Positions 35,660 to 45,011 are shown, counted from the stretch's first letter. The stretch is DNA of 64,000 nucleotides from Pedobacter psychrotolerans (GCF_004340665.1 NZ_SLWO01000004.1:124001-188000), one strand, 5' to 3'. Translations and numbers: made by a program. Notes: generated by a model not told the origin, from the sequence alone.

Positions 35660-36628
35660 TTGAAAAGTAAAAAATATATTCTCCAGTCGGCTGTAAACAC
35701 TTTAGCGCTCGAAGCAGCAGCAATATTGAATGTTGCAAAAAATCTAAACGATGATTTTGAAAAGGTAGTATCAACCATTTTAAATTGCAAAGGCCGCGTA
35801 ATTGTAACTGGAATAGGGAAAAGTGCTATCATTGCACAGAAAATAGTGGCTACATTTAATTCTACTGGTACGCCAGCTATATTTATGCATGCTGCCGACG
35901 CCATTCATGGTGATTTAGGTATGATTCAACGGAATGATGTTATTATCTGTTTATCAAAAAGTGGAAACACACCAGAAATTAAAGTATTAATTCCACTGCT
36001 TAAAGCTGCAGGAAATATTTTGATTGGCATGGTAGGAGAATTAAGCTCCTTTTTAGCCGAGCATGCACATTTAATTTTAAATACGGAGTTTGAAAAGGAA
36101 GCTTGTCCGCATAACCTGGCACCAACAACAAGTACTACCGCTCAGCTGGCTTTAGGTGATGCCCTGGCTATTTGTCTTTTAGAATGCAGAGAATTTAATG
36201 AGTCTGATTTTGCAAAGTATCACCCCGGTGGTTCACTTGGGAAGAAACTATATCTAAAGGCTGGTGATCTGGCTTTAACAAATGAGAAACCTGCTATCAG
36301 TCCTAATGCATCAGTAAAGGATGTGTTAATAGAAATTAGCAAAAACCGTTTGGGTGCAGTTGCTGTTGTAGATAGCGAGAATAATGTGCTTGGTGTAATT
36401 ACAGATGGTGACATCCGTAGAATGCTTGAAAATAATGAATCAATTGCCGGATTAAAGGCAGAAGACATTATGGGTAAGCAGCCCAAAAGTATACAGTATA
36501 ACTCACTTGCTGTCGATGCGCTACACATAATAAAGGAAAATAACATTACACAGTTGTTAGTGTTAGAACAAAACACTTACTTTGGAATAATCCACCTACA
36601 CGATCTCCTGAATGAGGGAATTGTGTAA
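35660..36628 (+). CDS. kdsD: Arabinose-5-phosphate isomerase (KdsD/KpsF family)
   Basis: 322 residues: an SIS domain (about 20-180: GRVIVTGIGKSAIIAQKIVATFNSTGTPAIFMHAADAIHGDLGMI) and two CBS domains (about 205-260 and 270-320). Converts ribulose 5-phosphate to arabinose 5-phosphate for Kdo synthesis. The start must be TTG at 35660: no ATG occurs between the upstream stop (35615-35617) and the SIS domain. It is divergent from recQ and precedes manC by 14 bp, probably in one operon. Confidence 0.93.
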   Translation: MKSKKYILQSAVNTLALEAAAILNVAKNLNDDFEKVVSTILNCKGRVIVTGIGKSAIIAQKIVATFNSTGTPAIFMHAADAIHGDLGMIQRNDVIICLSKSGNTPEIKVLIPLLKAAGNILIGMVGELSSFLAEHAHLILNTEFEKEACPHNLAPTTSTTAQLALGDALAICLLECREFNESDFAKYHPGGSLGKKLYLKAGDLALTNEKPAISPNASVKDVLIEISKNRLGAVAVVDSENNVLGVITDGDIRRMLENNESIAGLKAEDIMGKQPKSIQYNSLAVDALHIIKENNITQLLVLEQNTYFGIIHLHDLLNEGIV

Positions 36629-36642
36629 CATTAAAATATATA

Positions 36643-37734
36643 ATGAATAAAGATTACTACGCATTAATTATGGCAGGCGGAGTCGGAAGTCGCTTTTGGC
36701 CCGTAAGTAGAACAGAATACCCAAAACAGTTTATAGATTTTTTTGGCGTTGGCAAAACGTTGATTCAAAGTACATATGAAAGATTTTTAAAGATTTGTCC
36801 ACCTGAAAATATCTTTATCGTTACCAACGATATTTATTCTGATTTGATTAAGGAGCAACTCCCGCAATTAAGTGATAATCAAATTCTTGCTGAGCCTTTA
36901 ATGAGAAATACAGGACCTTGTATTGCTTATGGAAGTTTTAAAATTGCTGAGTTAAATCCGAATGCAACCATCGTGGTGGCACCATCCGATCATACCATTG
37001 CAGATATGGATGGATTTATTGCTTCGATTGAGCAATCGCTGGAAGCAGCATCTAAAAATGATTGTCTGATTACTTTAGGGATTAAACCTAACCGCCCGGA
37101 TACTGGATATGGTTATATTCAGCATACCGATCATGTATTAAATACCGATACTGATTTACATAAAGTTAAAACCTTTACTGAAAAGCCTAACTTAGAACTG
37201 GCCAAGTCATTTATACAGAGTGGGGATTTTTTATGGAACGCGGGTATTTTTATCTGGTCTGCAAGGGCCATATTAAATGCGTTTGAAAAACATCTGCCTG
37301 ATATGTATGAAATTTTCCATATTGGAAGATCAGATTTAAACAGCGCTGCCGAAAAAGAATTTATTAACAATGCGTATTTTCAATGCACCAATATCTCTAT
37401 TGATTTTGGTATTATGGAAAAGGCAGATAATGTTTACGTACTTCCATCAGATTTTGGCTGGTCGGATTTAGGCACCTGGGCTTCTATTTATGAAATGGCT
37501 GATAAGGATTATGTGGGTAATGCTGTCATTCCATCAGAACAGGTAATTATGTTTGATTCTTCCAACTGTATGGTGAACGTACCTAAAGAAAAGTTGGTGA
37601 TTTTGAACGGATTACACGATTATATTGTAGTGGAGAACAACAATATGCTGATGATTTGCCCTAGAAATGAAGAGCAAAAGGTAAAAGAATTTGTAGCCGA
37701 GGTAAAATCAAGATTTGGCAACAAATTTATTTAA
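36643..37734 (+). CDS. manC: Mannose-1-phosphate guanylyltransferase
   Basis: Makes GDP-mannose from mannose 1-phosphate and GTP. 363 residues, the short form without an isomerase domain. The nucleotide-binding segment LIMAGGVGSRFWPVSRTEYPKQF (about 7-29) is diagnostic, followed by GDN/FGWSDLGTW-type (about 275-283) and FTEKP motifs (about 180). A mannose-donating function fits its place after kdsD in a sugar-nucleotide context. The single-domain length distinguishes it from bifunctional ManC/AlgA. Confidence 0.93.
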   Translation: MNKDYYALIMAGGVGSRFWPVSRTEYPKQFIDFFGVGKTLIQSTYERFLKICPPENIFIVTNDIYSDLIKEQLPQLSDNQILAEPLMRNTGPCIAYGSFKIAELNPNATIVVAPSDHTIADMDGFIASIEQSLEAASKNDCLITLGIKPNRPDTGYGYIQHTDHVLNTDTDLHKVKTFTEKPNLELAKSFIQSGDFLWNAGIFIWSARAILNAFEKHLPDMYEIFHIGRSDLNSAAEKEFINNAYFQCTNISIDFGIMEKADNVYVLPSDFGWSDLGTWASIYEMADKDYVGNAVIPSEQVIMFDSSNCMVNVPKEKLVILNGLHDYIVVENNNMLMICPRNEEQKVKEFVAEVKSRFGNKFI

Positions 37735-37752
37735 GCGAAAGTTAAATCAATA

Positions 37753-37797
37753 AAAAAATCCTAACGGCTATATTATGTAGAAGTTAGGATTTTTTTG
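37753..37797. terminator. Bidirectional terminator between manC and rlmB
   Basis: AAAATCCTAAC/GTTAGGATTTT (37755-37765 and 37783-37793), with A residues before and T residues after, so it can serve both converging genes. Confidence 0.8.
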
Positions 37798-37836
37798 TTT
37801 GTAATGCTTCATTCGGCAGATGCCTAATGAAATATT

Positions 37837-38607
37837 TTATGAAAGAGTTCTTTGTCTTACAGCCTCGTATAAAATTACACCGGCAGAAACAGAAACATTA
37901 AGCGATTCTATTTTCCCTGACATTGGAATCTTGGCTAAATGATCAGCTACACGTAAAAGATCATTAGAAATCCCTTCATCTTCTGATCCCATTACAATTG
38001 CTGTTGGCATGGTATAATCAGGCGCATATATCAAATCACTTGTTTTTTCTGTACAGGCAACGATTTGCAATCCGCTTTCCTGTAAATAAAGACAAATTTT
38101 GTGAAGATTGGCATGTCGACATATAGGAATATTAAATAAAGCACCTGCTGAGGTTTTAATAGCATCAGCATTGATTTGAGCTGCATTTTTTAAGGGTACA
38201 ACAATGGCATGAACACCAACACAGGCAGCCGTTCTTGCCATGGCGCCCATATTTCGCACATCCGTAACACTATCCAAAACCAAAATTAAAGGTACCTCTC
38301 CTTTTTCAAATACAGCAGGAATGATATCTTCAATGTTCTGATAAGTGATTGGAGAAATTACTGCAATAACACCCTGGTGGTTTTTCTGCGACATGCGGTT
38401 TAATTTCTCAATCGGAACAGCATTTAAAGGAATCAGGGTATCTTTTAATAAGGCTTTAAGTTCCAGGAAAAGTTCTCCGCCCAGGCCGCGTTGCTGATAA
38501 ATCGTTTCAATATCTCTTCCGGCTTTTACTGCCTCGATTACGGCTCTGATGCCAAATACAAACTCATTATTTTCTTTTGCGCGTTGCGGTCTTCTAAAAT
38601 TATCCAT
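37837..38607 (-). CDS. rlmB: TrmH-family 23S rRNA (guanosine-2'-O)-methyltransferase RlmB-like
   Basis: 256 residues from ATG 38607 (MDNFRRPQRAKENNEFVFGIRAVIEAV). An N-terminal substrate-binding domain of the L30e-like type is followed by the SPOUT methyltransferase domain with LILVLDSVTDVRNMGAMARTAACVG, AIVMGSEDEGIS and KIPMSGKIESLNVSVSAGVILYE, all SpoU/TrmH motifs forming the SAM-binding knot. Likely modifies a G in 23S rRNA; the precise target is inferred. The track-length frame reaches 38787, but the -7 box at 38624-38631 lies inside that extension, so the shorter start is preferred. Confidence 0.88.
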   Translation of the reverse strand: MDNFRRPQRAKENNEFVFGIRAVIEAVKAGRDIETIYQQRGLGGELFLELKALLKDTLIPLNAVPIEKLNRMSQKNHQGVIAVISPITYQNIEDIIPAVFEKGEVPLILVLDSVTDVRNMGAMARTAACVGVHAIVVPLKNAAQINADAIKTSAGALFNIPICRHANLHKICLYLQESGLQIVACTEKTSDLIYAPDYTMPTAIVMGSEDEGISNDLLRVADHLAKIPMSGKIESLNVSVSAGVILYEAVRQRTLS

Positions 38608-38623
38608 GTTTCGAAATTGTTTG

Positions 38624-38631
38624 CAAAAGTA
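38624..38631 (-). promoter_or_regulatory. rlmB -7 box (TACTTTTG)
   Basis: Exact TAnnTTTG on the leftward strand, ending 16 nt before the ATG at 38607. The -33 candidate TTTG upstream is only 13 bp away, closer than usual. Confidence 0.5.
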
Positions 38632-38839
38632 ATTGTTTTTACCGCAAAGGCGAGGAAATTTATTTGTAATAAGGAATCGAAATTCTAAAACAGGAAATTG
38701 ATTGGTGTACATGCCCACCCATTTCGTATTTTCAACTTCCAATTTAAACCATTTATAAAATCTAAAAATAAATTTATTCAGATCCAATTTGTTAACAAAC
38801 TGCTAGTAACTTGTTCAAACATTCCGGTAAACTTTTACC

Positions 38840-38847
38840 TACTTTTG
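38840..38847 (+). promoter_or_regulatory. dnaB -7 box (TACTTTTG) 4 nt from the ATG
   Basis: Exact TAnnTTTG ending at 38847; dnaB begins at 38852. Initiation at the usual distance of about 5-7 nt would fall on or beyond the A of the ATG, so the transcript is predicted to be leaderless. Confidence 0.55.
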
Positions 38848-38851
38848 TAAA

Positions 38852-40414
38852 ATGAGTATCGATAACGGACAAGGCGGAAAAAATAGTTTAACAGCGCGGA
38901 AGGCAAGGCTAACGAGCACAGTGAGCAACATGGGGAAATTACCTCCACAAGCTTTAGATTTAGAAGAAGCTGTTTTAGGTGCACTAATGCTTGAAAAAGA
39001 TGCTTTATCTGCTGTAATTGATATCTTAAAACCCGAAGTATTTTATCAGGAAGCACACCAAAAGATTTTCGAAGCCATTCACATGCTTTTTGAAAAATCT
39101 AAACCTGTTGATATTTTAACCGTTACCGCAGAGCTTCGCCAAATGGGATCTCTGGAAATGGTAGGTGGTGCTTATTACATTACTAACCTCACCAATCGTG
39201 TTGCATCAGCAGCCAATATTGAGTACCATGCCCGGATCATTTCTCAGAAATATATTCAAAGAGAATTAATCAGGATTTCTACAGACATCATTACTACAGC
39301 ATATGAAGATACAGCAGATATATTTGATTTGCTGGATCATGCTGAGAAAGGCTTATTTGATATTGCCCAAAATAACTTGCGTAGAGATACCCAGAAAATG
39401 GACGATATTATTAAGCAGTCTTTAGCAACACTTGAAGAATTAAGAACTAAAACGGATGGTTTAACTGGTGTTCCAACTGGTTTTACCGGACTGGATAGAA
39501 TTACCGGAGGCTGGCAAAAACAAGATTTAGTGATCATTGCGGCTCGTCCGGCGATGGGTAAAACTGCTTTTGTTTTAACCTGTGCACGAAATGCAACGGT
39601 AGATTTTCAAAAACCTACTGTAGTTTTTTCACTGGAGATGTCATCAGTACAGCTGGTAAATCGTTTAATTTCCGGAGAAGCAGAAATTGAGCAGGAAAAA
39701 ATCAGAAAAGGAAATCTACAAGAATGGGAATGGCAACAATTGCACAGTAAAATTGGTCGTTTAACTGAAGCACCATTACTAATTGATGATACACCTGCAT
39801 TAAATATCTTTGAATTCAGGGCGAAATGCCGGAGGTTAAAATCGCAATACGATATCCAACTCGTTATTGTGGATTATTTGCAATTGATGCACGGTAAAGG
39901 CGAAGGAAAAGGTGGTGGTAACCGTGAGCAGGAAATTGGTAGTATTTCAAGGGCTTTAAAATCAGTAGCTAAAGAGCTAGATGTTCCGGTATTGGCACTT
40001 TCACAGCTGAGTCGTGCCGTAGAAAGCAGACCTGGTTTACAAGGCAAGCGTCCAATGCTTTCCGATTTGAGGGAATCAGGATCTATTGAGCAGGATGCCG
40101 ATATGGTATTATTCCTTTACCGTCCGGAATATTATGGGATTACTGAAGATGAGCAAGGAAGATCACAAGCGGGTATTGGAGAAGTAATTATTGCAAAACA
40201 CCGTAATGGTGAAACCGGAATTGTTCCGCTTCGTTTCATCGGGAAATTTGTGAAGTTTACCGATCTGGAAGAAGATTTTACTGCACCAACCTCATTTGCT
40301 GCCGCAGATCCATCAGCCGGAATGTATCCTTCGCAAGATTTTGAAAAACAAAGTAACGTGATTATTCGTCCGTCAAAAATGGATGACTACAATGATGATG
40401 ATCCTCCGTTTTAG
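38852..40414 (+). CDS. dnaB: Replicative DNA helicase DnaB
   Basis: Hexameric 5'-3' helicase opening the replication fork. 520 residues: N-terminal dimerisation domain (about 30-130: LPPQALDLEEAVLGALMLEKDALSAV), linker, and RecA-like domain with Walker A AARPAMGKTAF (about 228-238), LEMSS motif, Walker B-like QLVIVDYLQLM (about 330-340) and the conserved LSQLSRAVESRPGLQGKRPMLSDLRESGSIEQDAD. The tail ends in an acidic DYNDDDPPF. No intein is present. The last 30 bp of the gene are repeated in the following spacer. Confidence 0.97.
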   Translation: MSIDNGQGGKNSLTARKARLTSTVSNMGKLPPQALDLEEAVLGALMLEKDALSAVIDILKPEVFYQEAHQKIFEAIHMLFEKSKPVDILTVTAELRQMGSLEMVGGAYYITNLTNRVASAANIEYHARIISQKYIQRELIRISTDIITTAYEDTADIFDLLDHAEKGLFDIAQNNLRRDTQKMDDIIKQSLATLEELRTKTDGLTGVPTGFTGLDRITGGWQKQDLVIIAARPAMGKTAFVLTCARNATVDFQKPTVVFSLEMSSVQLVNRLISGEAEIEQEKIRKGNLQEWEWQQLHSKIGRLTEAPLLIDDTPALNIFEFRAKCRRLKSQYDIQLVIVDYLQLMHGKGEGKGGGNREQEIGSISRALKSVAKELDVPVLALSQLSRAVESRPGLQGKRPMLSDLRESGSIEQDADMVLFLYRPEYYGITEDEQGRSQAGIGEVIIAKHRNGETGIVPLRFIGKFVKFTDLEEDFTAPTSFAAADPSAGMYPSQDFEKQSNVIIRPSKMDDYNDDDPPF

Positions 40415-40718
40415 GATAAATTGGCATTGCTCAAATAATTCCCCGAAGATTTAAGTGATTTCCGCAGAACGAAAGCTAAAATCTGCGATAATCATTTTAA
40501 TCTGCGGGACAAATTATTAATAGTGATCGCTTAAAGTTTACAATTGCACGTATTAATGATTACAATGATGATGATCCACCGTTTTAGGATAAATCGGCAT
40601 TGCCAAAATAATTTCCAGCAGATTTAGGTGATTTCTGCAGAACGACAGTTAAAATTTGCGGTGATCATTTTAATCTGCGGGACAAATTCTTAATAGTGAT
40701 CGCTTAAACATTTACAAT
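40385..40718. repeat. Tandem duplication of the dnaB 3' end and downstream sequence (173-bp unit)
   Basis: Unit 1 starts at 40385 inside dnaB (GACTACAATGATGATGATCC) and unit 2 at 40558 (GATTACAATGATGATGATCC). Both read D-Y-N-D-D-D-P-P-F-stop, with only two third-position changes, and continue through GGATAAAT, AATCTGCGGGACAAATT and TTAATAGTGATCGCTTAAA. Agreement is roughly nine in ten positions by eye. The remaining spacer to 40799 has no gene. Confidence 0.85.
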
Positions 40719-40799
40719 GCAAGTTAACAACATCACATCTTTGTTGAACTTGATTCAACATTAATATTCAGCAACAAAACTTTTCGAAGAATCCACTTC

Positions 40800-42017
40800 T
40801 TAAAAAATATAACCAATTAAAATTCCTGCTAAAACAATAAAGGGCGGACTAACTTTAGTAAAGTTCAGCAGTAGAAAAGTAGCAACCATTATAGCCAGGA
40901 ATAACCAATTCATTGCCATAGGTATGAGTAGCAGAATAAAAGCAGCAATGATAAAACCTACACTCACAGCATTAATTCCGCTTAAGCTATGCCGTATTCT
41001 GGAAATTTTCTTCAAGTCATCCCAGAAGGGAACAATGAATAACACCAAAATTAAACCTGGTAAATTAATCCCCACTACTCCGATCAGCCCACCTAAAATT
41101 TGTCCGGAAAGGCCATATCCAAAGTTTTTCATACTCAGTGCTCCAAGATAACTTGTAAAAGAGAACGTTGGCCCGGGAAGTGCTTGTTGCAATGCAAAAC
41201 CTGATAAGAAACCAGGTGCGGCCAAATAATGCTTCATATCAACAAACTCTGTAAACATAAGGGGCACCAACACTTGTCCGCCTCCAAAAACCAGGATACC
41301 ATTACGGTAAAAATTTTCCAATAAACGAATAGGCAAACTAAAAGGCGATGTTCGGTTGATGATTGCACCCACTAATGCAAATAAAAGCAATGCACCTAAA
41401 AAATAAATCATTTTTTTAGGGTTCAGGTTAGAAAATAGTCTTACCCTCAGTTCCGTTTCTTCTTTTGGTGTTTCAATAGCAGAAGAAATGATCCCACCCA
41501 CAAGGATTGCCAAAGGAAATACATAAGCGTTTCTCAATACAAATGTAGCCACCACCGATCCTATCGCTAAAAATATGGATACTTGAGAAGTTAATACTTT
41601 TCTCCCTAATTTCCAGGCACCATAGGCAACAATACCTAAAGCAATAGGTTGGATATATTCAAGTACATCATTAAACTTCTGTTTTTGATCCAGCAAAGCA
41701 TAACTTATCGCTGCAAAGGTCATAATCGCAGCAGTAGGTAAAATCCAGATGAGGAAAGTGATAATGGCCAGTTTTAATTTACCAACTTTCCAGGCAATTC
41801 CTACCAGGGTTTGTGTAGATGCCGGACCTGGTAAAACCTGCGCAAGGGCATTTAATTCTAATAACTCCTCTTCAGAAATGAACCTGGTGCTGTGCACAAA
41901 ATATTTTAGTAAAAGCGCTAAATGTGCCTGTGCTCCACCAAAGGAAGTAAAAGTAAAAAACAGCACGTTACGGATAAATAACCACTGCTTTTTAACTGAG
42001 ATGGGTTTAGGTTGCAT
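40800..42017 (-). CDS. chrA: Chromate efflux transporter (CHR family, two-domain)
   Basis: 405-residue membrane protein of the long-chain CHR family, formed by two homologous halves of about six helices each. Each half begins with the FGG motif and a proline-glycine turn: FTSFGGAQAHLALL with LPGPASTQ in the first half (about 18-66), and ILVFGGGQVLVPLM with LPGPTFSF in the second (about 235-290). CHR proteins export chromate by proton antiport; some also carry sulfate or other anions. It is monocistronic here; no ChrB-type regulator is adjacent. Confidence 0.9.
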   Translation of the reverse strand: MQPKPISVKKQWLFIRNVLFFTFTSFGGAQAHLALLLKYFVHSTRFISEEELLELNALAQVLPGPASTQTLVGIAWKVGKLKLAIITFLIWILPTAAIMTFAAISYALLDQKQKFNDVLEYIQPIALGIVAYGAWKLGRKVLTSQVSIFLAIGSVVATFVLRNAYVFPLAILVGGIISSAIETPKEETELRVRLFSNLNPKKMIYFLGALLLFALVGAIINRTSPFSLPIRLLENFYRNGILVFGGGQVLVPLMFTEFVDMKHYLAAPGFLSGFALQQALPGPTFSFTSYLGALSMKNFGYGLSGQILGGLIGVVGINLPGLILVLFIVPFWDDLKKISRIRHSLSGINAVSVGFIIAAFILLLIPMAMNWLFLAIMVATFLLLNFTKVSPPFIVLAGILIGYIF

Positions 42018-42072
42018 TTAGAAAAATATTTTATTGCTAAATTGTTGAGATGATTGGTGGCTACAAGCTAAA

Positions 42073-42408
42073 TTAATCATCTTCATAATCTAAACCCGCT
42101 GCAGTATTATATGCACCTTGAAGTTCAGAAAAGGCATGCATATCCCGTTTGTTTCTGGCGGTTACCATTCCTTTCTGATATACTTCGATTGCTTTCTCTT
42201 TTTGACCATCCTTTTCATATAATTTGCCTAAATGGTAATAAGTTCCCACATAATCTGGGTGTTTATCAGTTAACTGAAGGTAAAAAGAATAGGCTTTTTC
42301 CTTATCATTTTGGTTGTTATACTCTGTGGCTAAGGCATATAGAATAAATGGATCATTCGGTTCACTTTCTAAAAACTCCAATAACTTGACTAAACGGGTT
42401 GATGACAT
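42073..42408 (-). CDS. Small tetratricopeptide-repeat protein
   Basis: 111 residues, about three TPR helices pairs (EPNDPFILYALATEYNNQNDKEKAYSFYLQL and HPDYVGTYYHLGKLYEKDGQKEKAIEVYQKG are clear repeats). No signal peptide or membrane segment, so a cytosolic adaptor is likely. It is divergent from etfB with a 62-bp gap. Partner unknown. Confidence 0.85.
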   Translation of the reverse strand: MSSTRLVKLLEFLESEPNDPFILYALATEYNNQNDKEKAYSFYLQLTDKHPDYVGTYYHLGKLYEKDGQKEKAIEVYQKGMVTARNKRDMHAFSELQGAYNTAAGLDYEDD

Positions 42409-42430
42409 TTTATTTCCTTGCTTTTTTAAT

Positions 42431-42438
42431 TAAATTTG
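42431..42438 (+). promoter_or_regulatory. etfB -7 box (TAAATTTG)
   Basis: Exact TAnnTTTG match, leaving a leader of about 25-30 nt before the ATG at 42471. It probably serves etfB-etfA-bfn and perhaps later genes. Confidence 0.5.
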
Positions 42439-42470
42439 CAGAAAGACCTTATATATAAATCTCAATAAAT

Positions 42471-43208
42471 ATGAAAATATTAGTTTGTATCAGTAACGTG
42501 CCCGACACGACGACAAAAATAACTTTTACCAACGATAATACCGAATTCAATACGGCGGGAGTACAATATATTGTTAATCCTTATGATGAAATTGCGTTAT
42601 CACGAGCAATTGAATTAACAGAGGGTGGTAAAGGAACAGTAACTGTGATTAATGTTGGTGAAGCTGCCAATGATCCAACGGTTAGAAAAGCACTTGCTAT
42701 TGGTGCAGATGATGCAGTTCGTGTAAATGCCGCTCCGCGTGATGCTTATTTTGTTGCGAAACAAATCGCAGAATACGCAAAGGATAAAGATTTCGACATG
42801 ATCTTAACTGGTCGTGAATCTATCGACTACAACGGGAACCAGGTTGCAGCGATGGTGGGTGAATTTTTAGATATCCCTTCTGTTTCAATCATCAAAAAAC
42901 TAGATTATGACGGAAGCTCCGCTACTATTGAAAGAGAAATTGAAGGTGGTAAAGAAGTAGTAACCGTTTCAGGTAAATTTGTAGCAAGTTGTGCAGAAGG
43001 TGTTGCAGAACCAAAAATCCCAACCATGCGCGGAATCATGAGCGCTAGAACCAAGCCATTAAACGTAGTAGAGGCTGTAACTATCGAAGAGGTTACCAAG
43101 GTTGCCAAATATGAAACCCCTGCCCCACGCGGCTCGGTTAAACTGGTTCTTGCAGATCAGGTTGAATCACTTATTGGCTTATTGCATAGCGAAGCTAAAG
43201 TAATCTAA
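42471..43208 (+). CDS. etfB: Electron transfer flavoprotein, beta subunit
   Basis: 245 residues. The N-terminal MKILVCISNVPDTTTKITF and INPYDEIALSRAIELTEGGKGTVTVINVG motif are the adenine-nucleotide-binding half of ETF; DMILTGRESIDYNGNQVAAMVGEFL is the conserved ETF-beta loop. With etfA it carries electrons from acyl-CoA and other dehydrogenases to the quinone pool. Followed by etfA after 77 bp. Confidence 0.95.
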   Translation: MKILVCISNVPDTTTKITFTNDNTEFNTAGVQYIVNPYDEIALSRAIELTEGGKGTVTVINVGEAANDPTVRKALAIGADDAVRVNAAPRDAYFVAKQIAEYAKDKDFDMILTGRESIDYNGNQVAAMVGEFLDIPSVSIIKKLDYDGSSATIEREIEGGKEVVTVSGKFVASCAEGVAEPKIPTMRGIMSARTKPLNVVEAVTIEEVTKVAKYETPAPRGSVKLVLADQVESLIGLLHSEAKVI

Positions 43209-43285
43209 TGCCTAAATTTCCAATAGGAATTTAGTTAAATAATCAAATCGTTTACACGTCCGAATAAGGATCAAGAAATAAATAT

Positions 43286-44254
43286 ATGTCAGTATTAGTA
43301 TATGTAGAACAAGCTGAAGGTAAATTTAAAAAATCTGTTTTTGAAGCAGTTTCTTATGCCAGAGCCATTGCCGATCAAGAGTCAACAAATTTAACCGCAA
43401 TTTCCATTGGTGATGTTGCTGAAAGTGAATTGAAAGAACTAGGAAAGTATGGTGCTGCTAAAGTGTTAAATGTAAGTGCAGATCAGTTAAAAACTTTTGT
43501 TAACCAAGCTTATGCAAGCGTTATTGCTGCAGCAGCTGAAAAAGAAGGTGCAGATATCATTGTCTTATCTAACTCTTTCTCTGGAAAAGGTTTGGCTCCT
43601 CGAATTGCAGTAAAACTTAAGGCCGGATTAGCAGATGGTGCTGTTGAACTACCAAGTACTGATGGTAAATTCTCCATCAAAAAAACAGCTTTCTCCGGAA
43701 AGGCTTTTGCCATTACAGAATTGACTTCTACCAATAAAGTAATTGCTTTAAATCCGAATGCTTTTGGTGTTAAAGAAAATGCCACAGAAATAGCGGTTGA
43801 AAACTTTGCAGCTGATATTAAACAATCAGACCTTGGAACTGTTATCAAGGAGATTGTTAGGGCTACAGATAAAGTGTCATTGCCAGATGCAGAATTAGTA
43901 GTTTCAGCAGGAAGAGGCTTAAAAGCGCCTGAAAACTGGGGAATGATAGAAGAATTAGCAGGCCTTTTGGGGGCTGCAACGGCTTGTTCTAAACCAGTTT
44001 CTGATGCAGATTGGAGACCTCATTCTGAACACGTTGGTCAGACCGGAATTTCAATTAGCCCAAACTTATATATTGCAATCGGAATTTCTGGAGCAATTCA
44101 ACACCTTGCCGGTGTGAGTTCTTCTAAAGTAATTGTGGTTATCAATAAAGATCCTGAAGCACCATTCTTTAAAGTGGCTGATTATGGTATCGTTGGTGAT
44201 GCTTTTGAAGTGGTACCTAAATTAATTGAAGCTTTAAAAGCACATAAGGGATAA
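43286..44254 (+). CDS. etfA: Electron transfer flavoprotein, alpha subunit
   Basis: 322 residues. N-terminal ETF domain (MSVLVYVEQAEGKFKKSVFEAVSYARAIA) and C-terminal FAD domain with SAGRGLKAPENWGMIEELAGLLGAATACSKPVSDADWRPHSEHVGQTG and the GISGAIQHLAG and INKDPEAPFFKVADYGIVGD motifs, all FAD contacts. Partner of etfB. A long hairpin separates it from bfn, which probably allows partial read-through. Confidence 0.96.
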   Translation: MSVLVYVEQAEGKFKKSVFEAVSYARAIADQESTNLTAISIGDVAESELKELGKYGAAKVLNVSADQLKTFVNQAYASVIAAAAEKEGADIIVLSNSFSGKGLAPRIAVKLKAGLADGAVELPSTDGKFSIKKTAFSGKAFAITELTSTNKVIALNPNAFGVKENATEIAVENFAADIKQSDLGTVIKEIVRATDKVSLPDAELVVSAGRGLKAPENWGMIEELAGLLGAATACSKPVSDADWRPHSEHVGQTGISISPNLYIAIGISGAIQHLAGVSSSKVIVVINKDPEAPFFKVADYGIVGDAFEVVPKLIEALKAHKG

Positions 44255-44262
44255 ATAACATC

Positions 44263-44294
44263 AGAACTGATTGGTTTTAAAACCGATCAGTTCT
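44263..44294 (+). other. 16-bp hairpin between etfA and bfn
   Basis: AGAACTGATTGGTTTT (44263-44278) pairs with AAAACCGATCAGTTCT (44279-44294) with one G-U. There is no T tract, so it is more likely an RNA stability or processing element than a terminator. Confidence 0.5.
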
Positions 44295-44304
44295 CAATAT
44301 TAAT

Positions 44305-44919
44305 ATGAAAAAAGTAAAATTAGACATTGTAGGATTATCTTACAGCCAGACTCAATCTGGTGCTTATGCCCTTGTTTTAGGAGAAGTAAATGGACGGAGA
44401 CGTTTGCCTATCATTATAGGTGCATTTGAGGCACAAGCCATTGCGATTGAAATTGAAAAAATGACTCCCAGCAGGCCTTTAACACATGATTTATTTAAAT
44501 CAATGGCAGATACTTTTCATATCAATATTGAAGAAATTATCATTTACAACCTGGTTGATGGTGTCTTTTATGCCAAGTTAATCTGTAATGATGGGAAGAA
44601 CAAGCATGAAATTGATGCCAGAACATCTGATGCAATAGCATTAGCAGTTCGTTTCGATGCCATGATTTACACCTATGAGTTTATTTTATCTTCTGCTGGA
44701 ATTGTAATTGAAGGTAATGACTTTTTATTTCTGGAAAATATGGATTCCATTGCCAAAGAACCTGAAGCTGACAGCACTCCCGGAACCAGCAAACATCAGG
44801 GCTTTAATGATTTATCAGTTGAAGAACTTCAACAAAAATTGCAGGAAGCGATAGCTGATGAAGCTTACGAAAAAGCAGCGAGATTAAGAGATGAGCTCAG
44901 CAAAAGAGGCACATCTTAA
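44305..44919 (+). CDS. Bifunctional nuclease-family protein (DUF151) with UVR motif
   Basis: 204 residues: a DUF151/BFN domain (about 5-140: VGLSYSQTQSGAYALVLGEVNGRRRLPIIIGAFEAQAIAIEIEKM and RPLTHDLFKSMADTFHINIEEIIIYNLVDGVFYAKLICN, with DARTSDAIALAVRFDAMIY) and a C-terminal UVR/UvrBC motif (about 170-204: LSVEELQQKLQEAIADEAYEKAARLRDELSK). The domain has reported DNase/RNase activity, but its physiological role in Bacteroidota is unclear. Position after etfA is conserved in related genomes by my recollection. Confidence 0.85.
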   Translation: MKKVKLDIVGLSYSQTQSGAYALVLGEVNGRRRLPIIIGAFEAQAIAIEIEKMTPSRPLTHDLFKSMADTFHINIEEIIIYNLVDGVFYAKLICNDGKNKHEIDARTSDAIALAVRFDAMIYTYEFILSSAGIVIEGNDFLFLENMDSIAKEPEADSTPGTSKHQGFNDLSVEELQQKLQEAIADEAYEKAARLRDELSKRGTS

Positions 44920-44988
44920 TTTTATTGCGTAAAGTTTTCAAAAATCATTCAATATTTTTTTCATAAAAACATTAAAAGTTGAAATGAA

Positions 44989-45011
44989 CCAAATTATTTT
45001 AAATAATTTGG
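44989..45011 (+). terminator. Possible terminator or operator between bfn and the transporter gene
   Basis: CCAAATTATTT (44989-44999), one base, then AAATAATTTGG (45001-45011): a near-perfect 23-bp palindrome, followed by GTTTATTTTT. It is AT-rich, so either a weak terminator of the etf-bfn unit or a protein-binding site. Confidence 0.35.

Noticed and set aside
35638..35904. Leftward frame opposite the start of kdsD
   Set aside because: Shadow of the SIS domain; no independent support.
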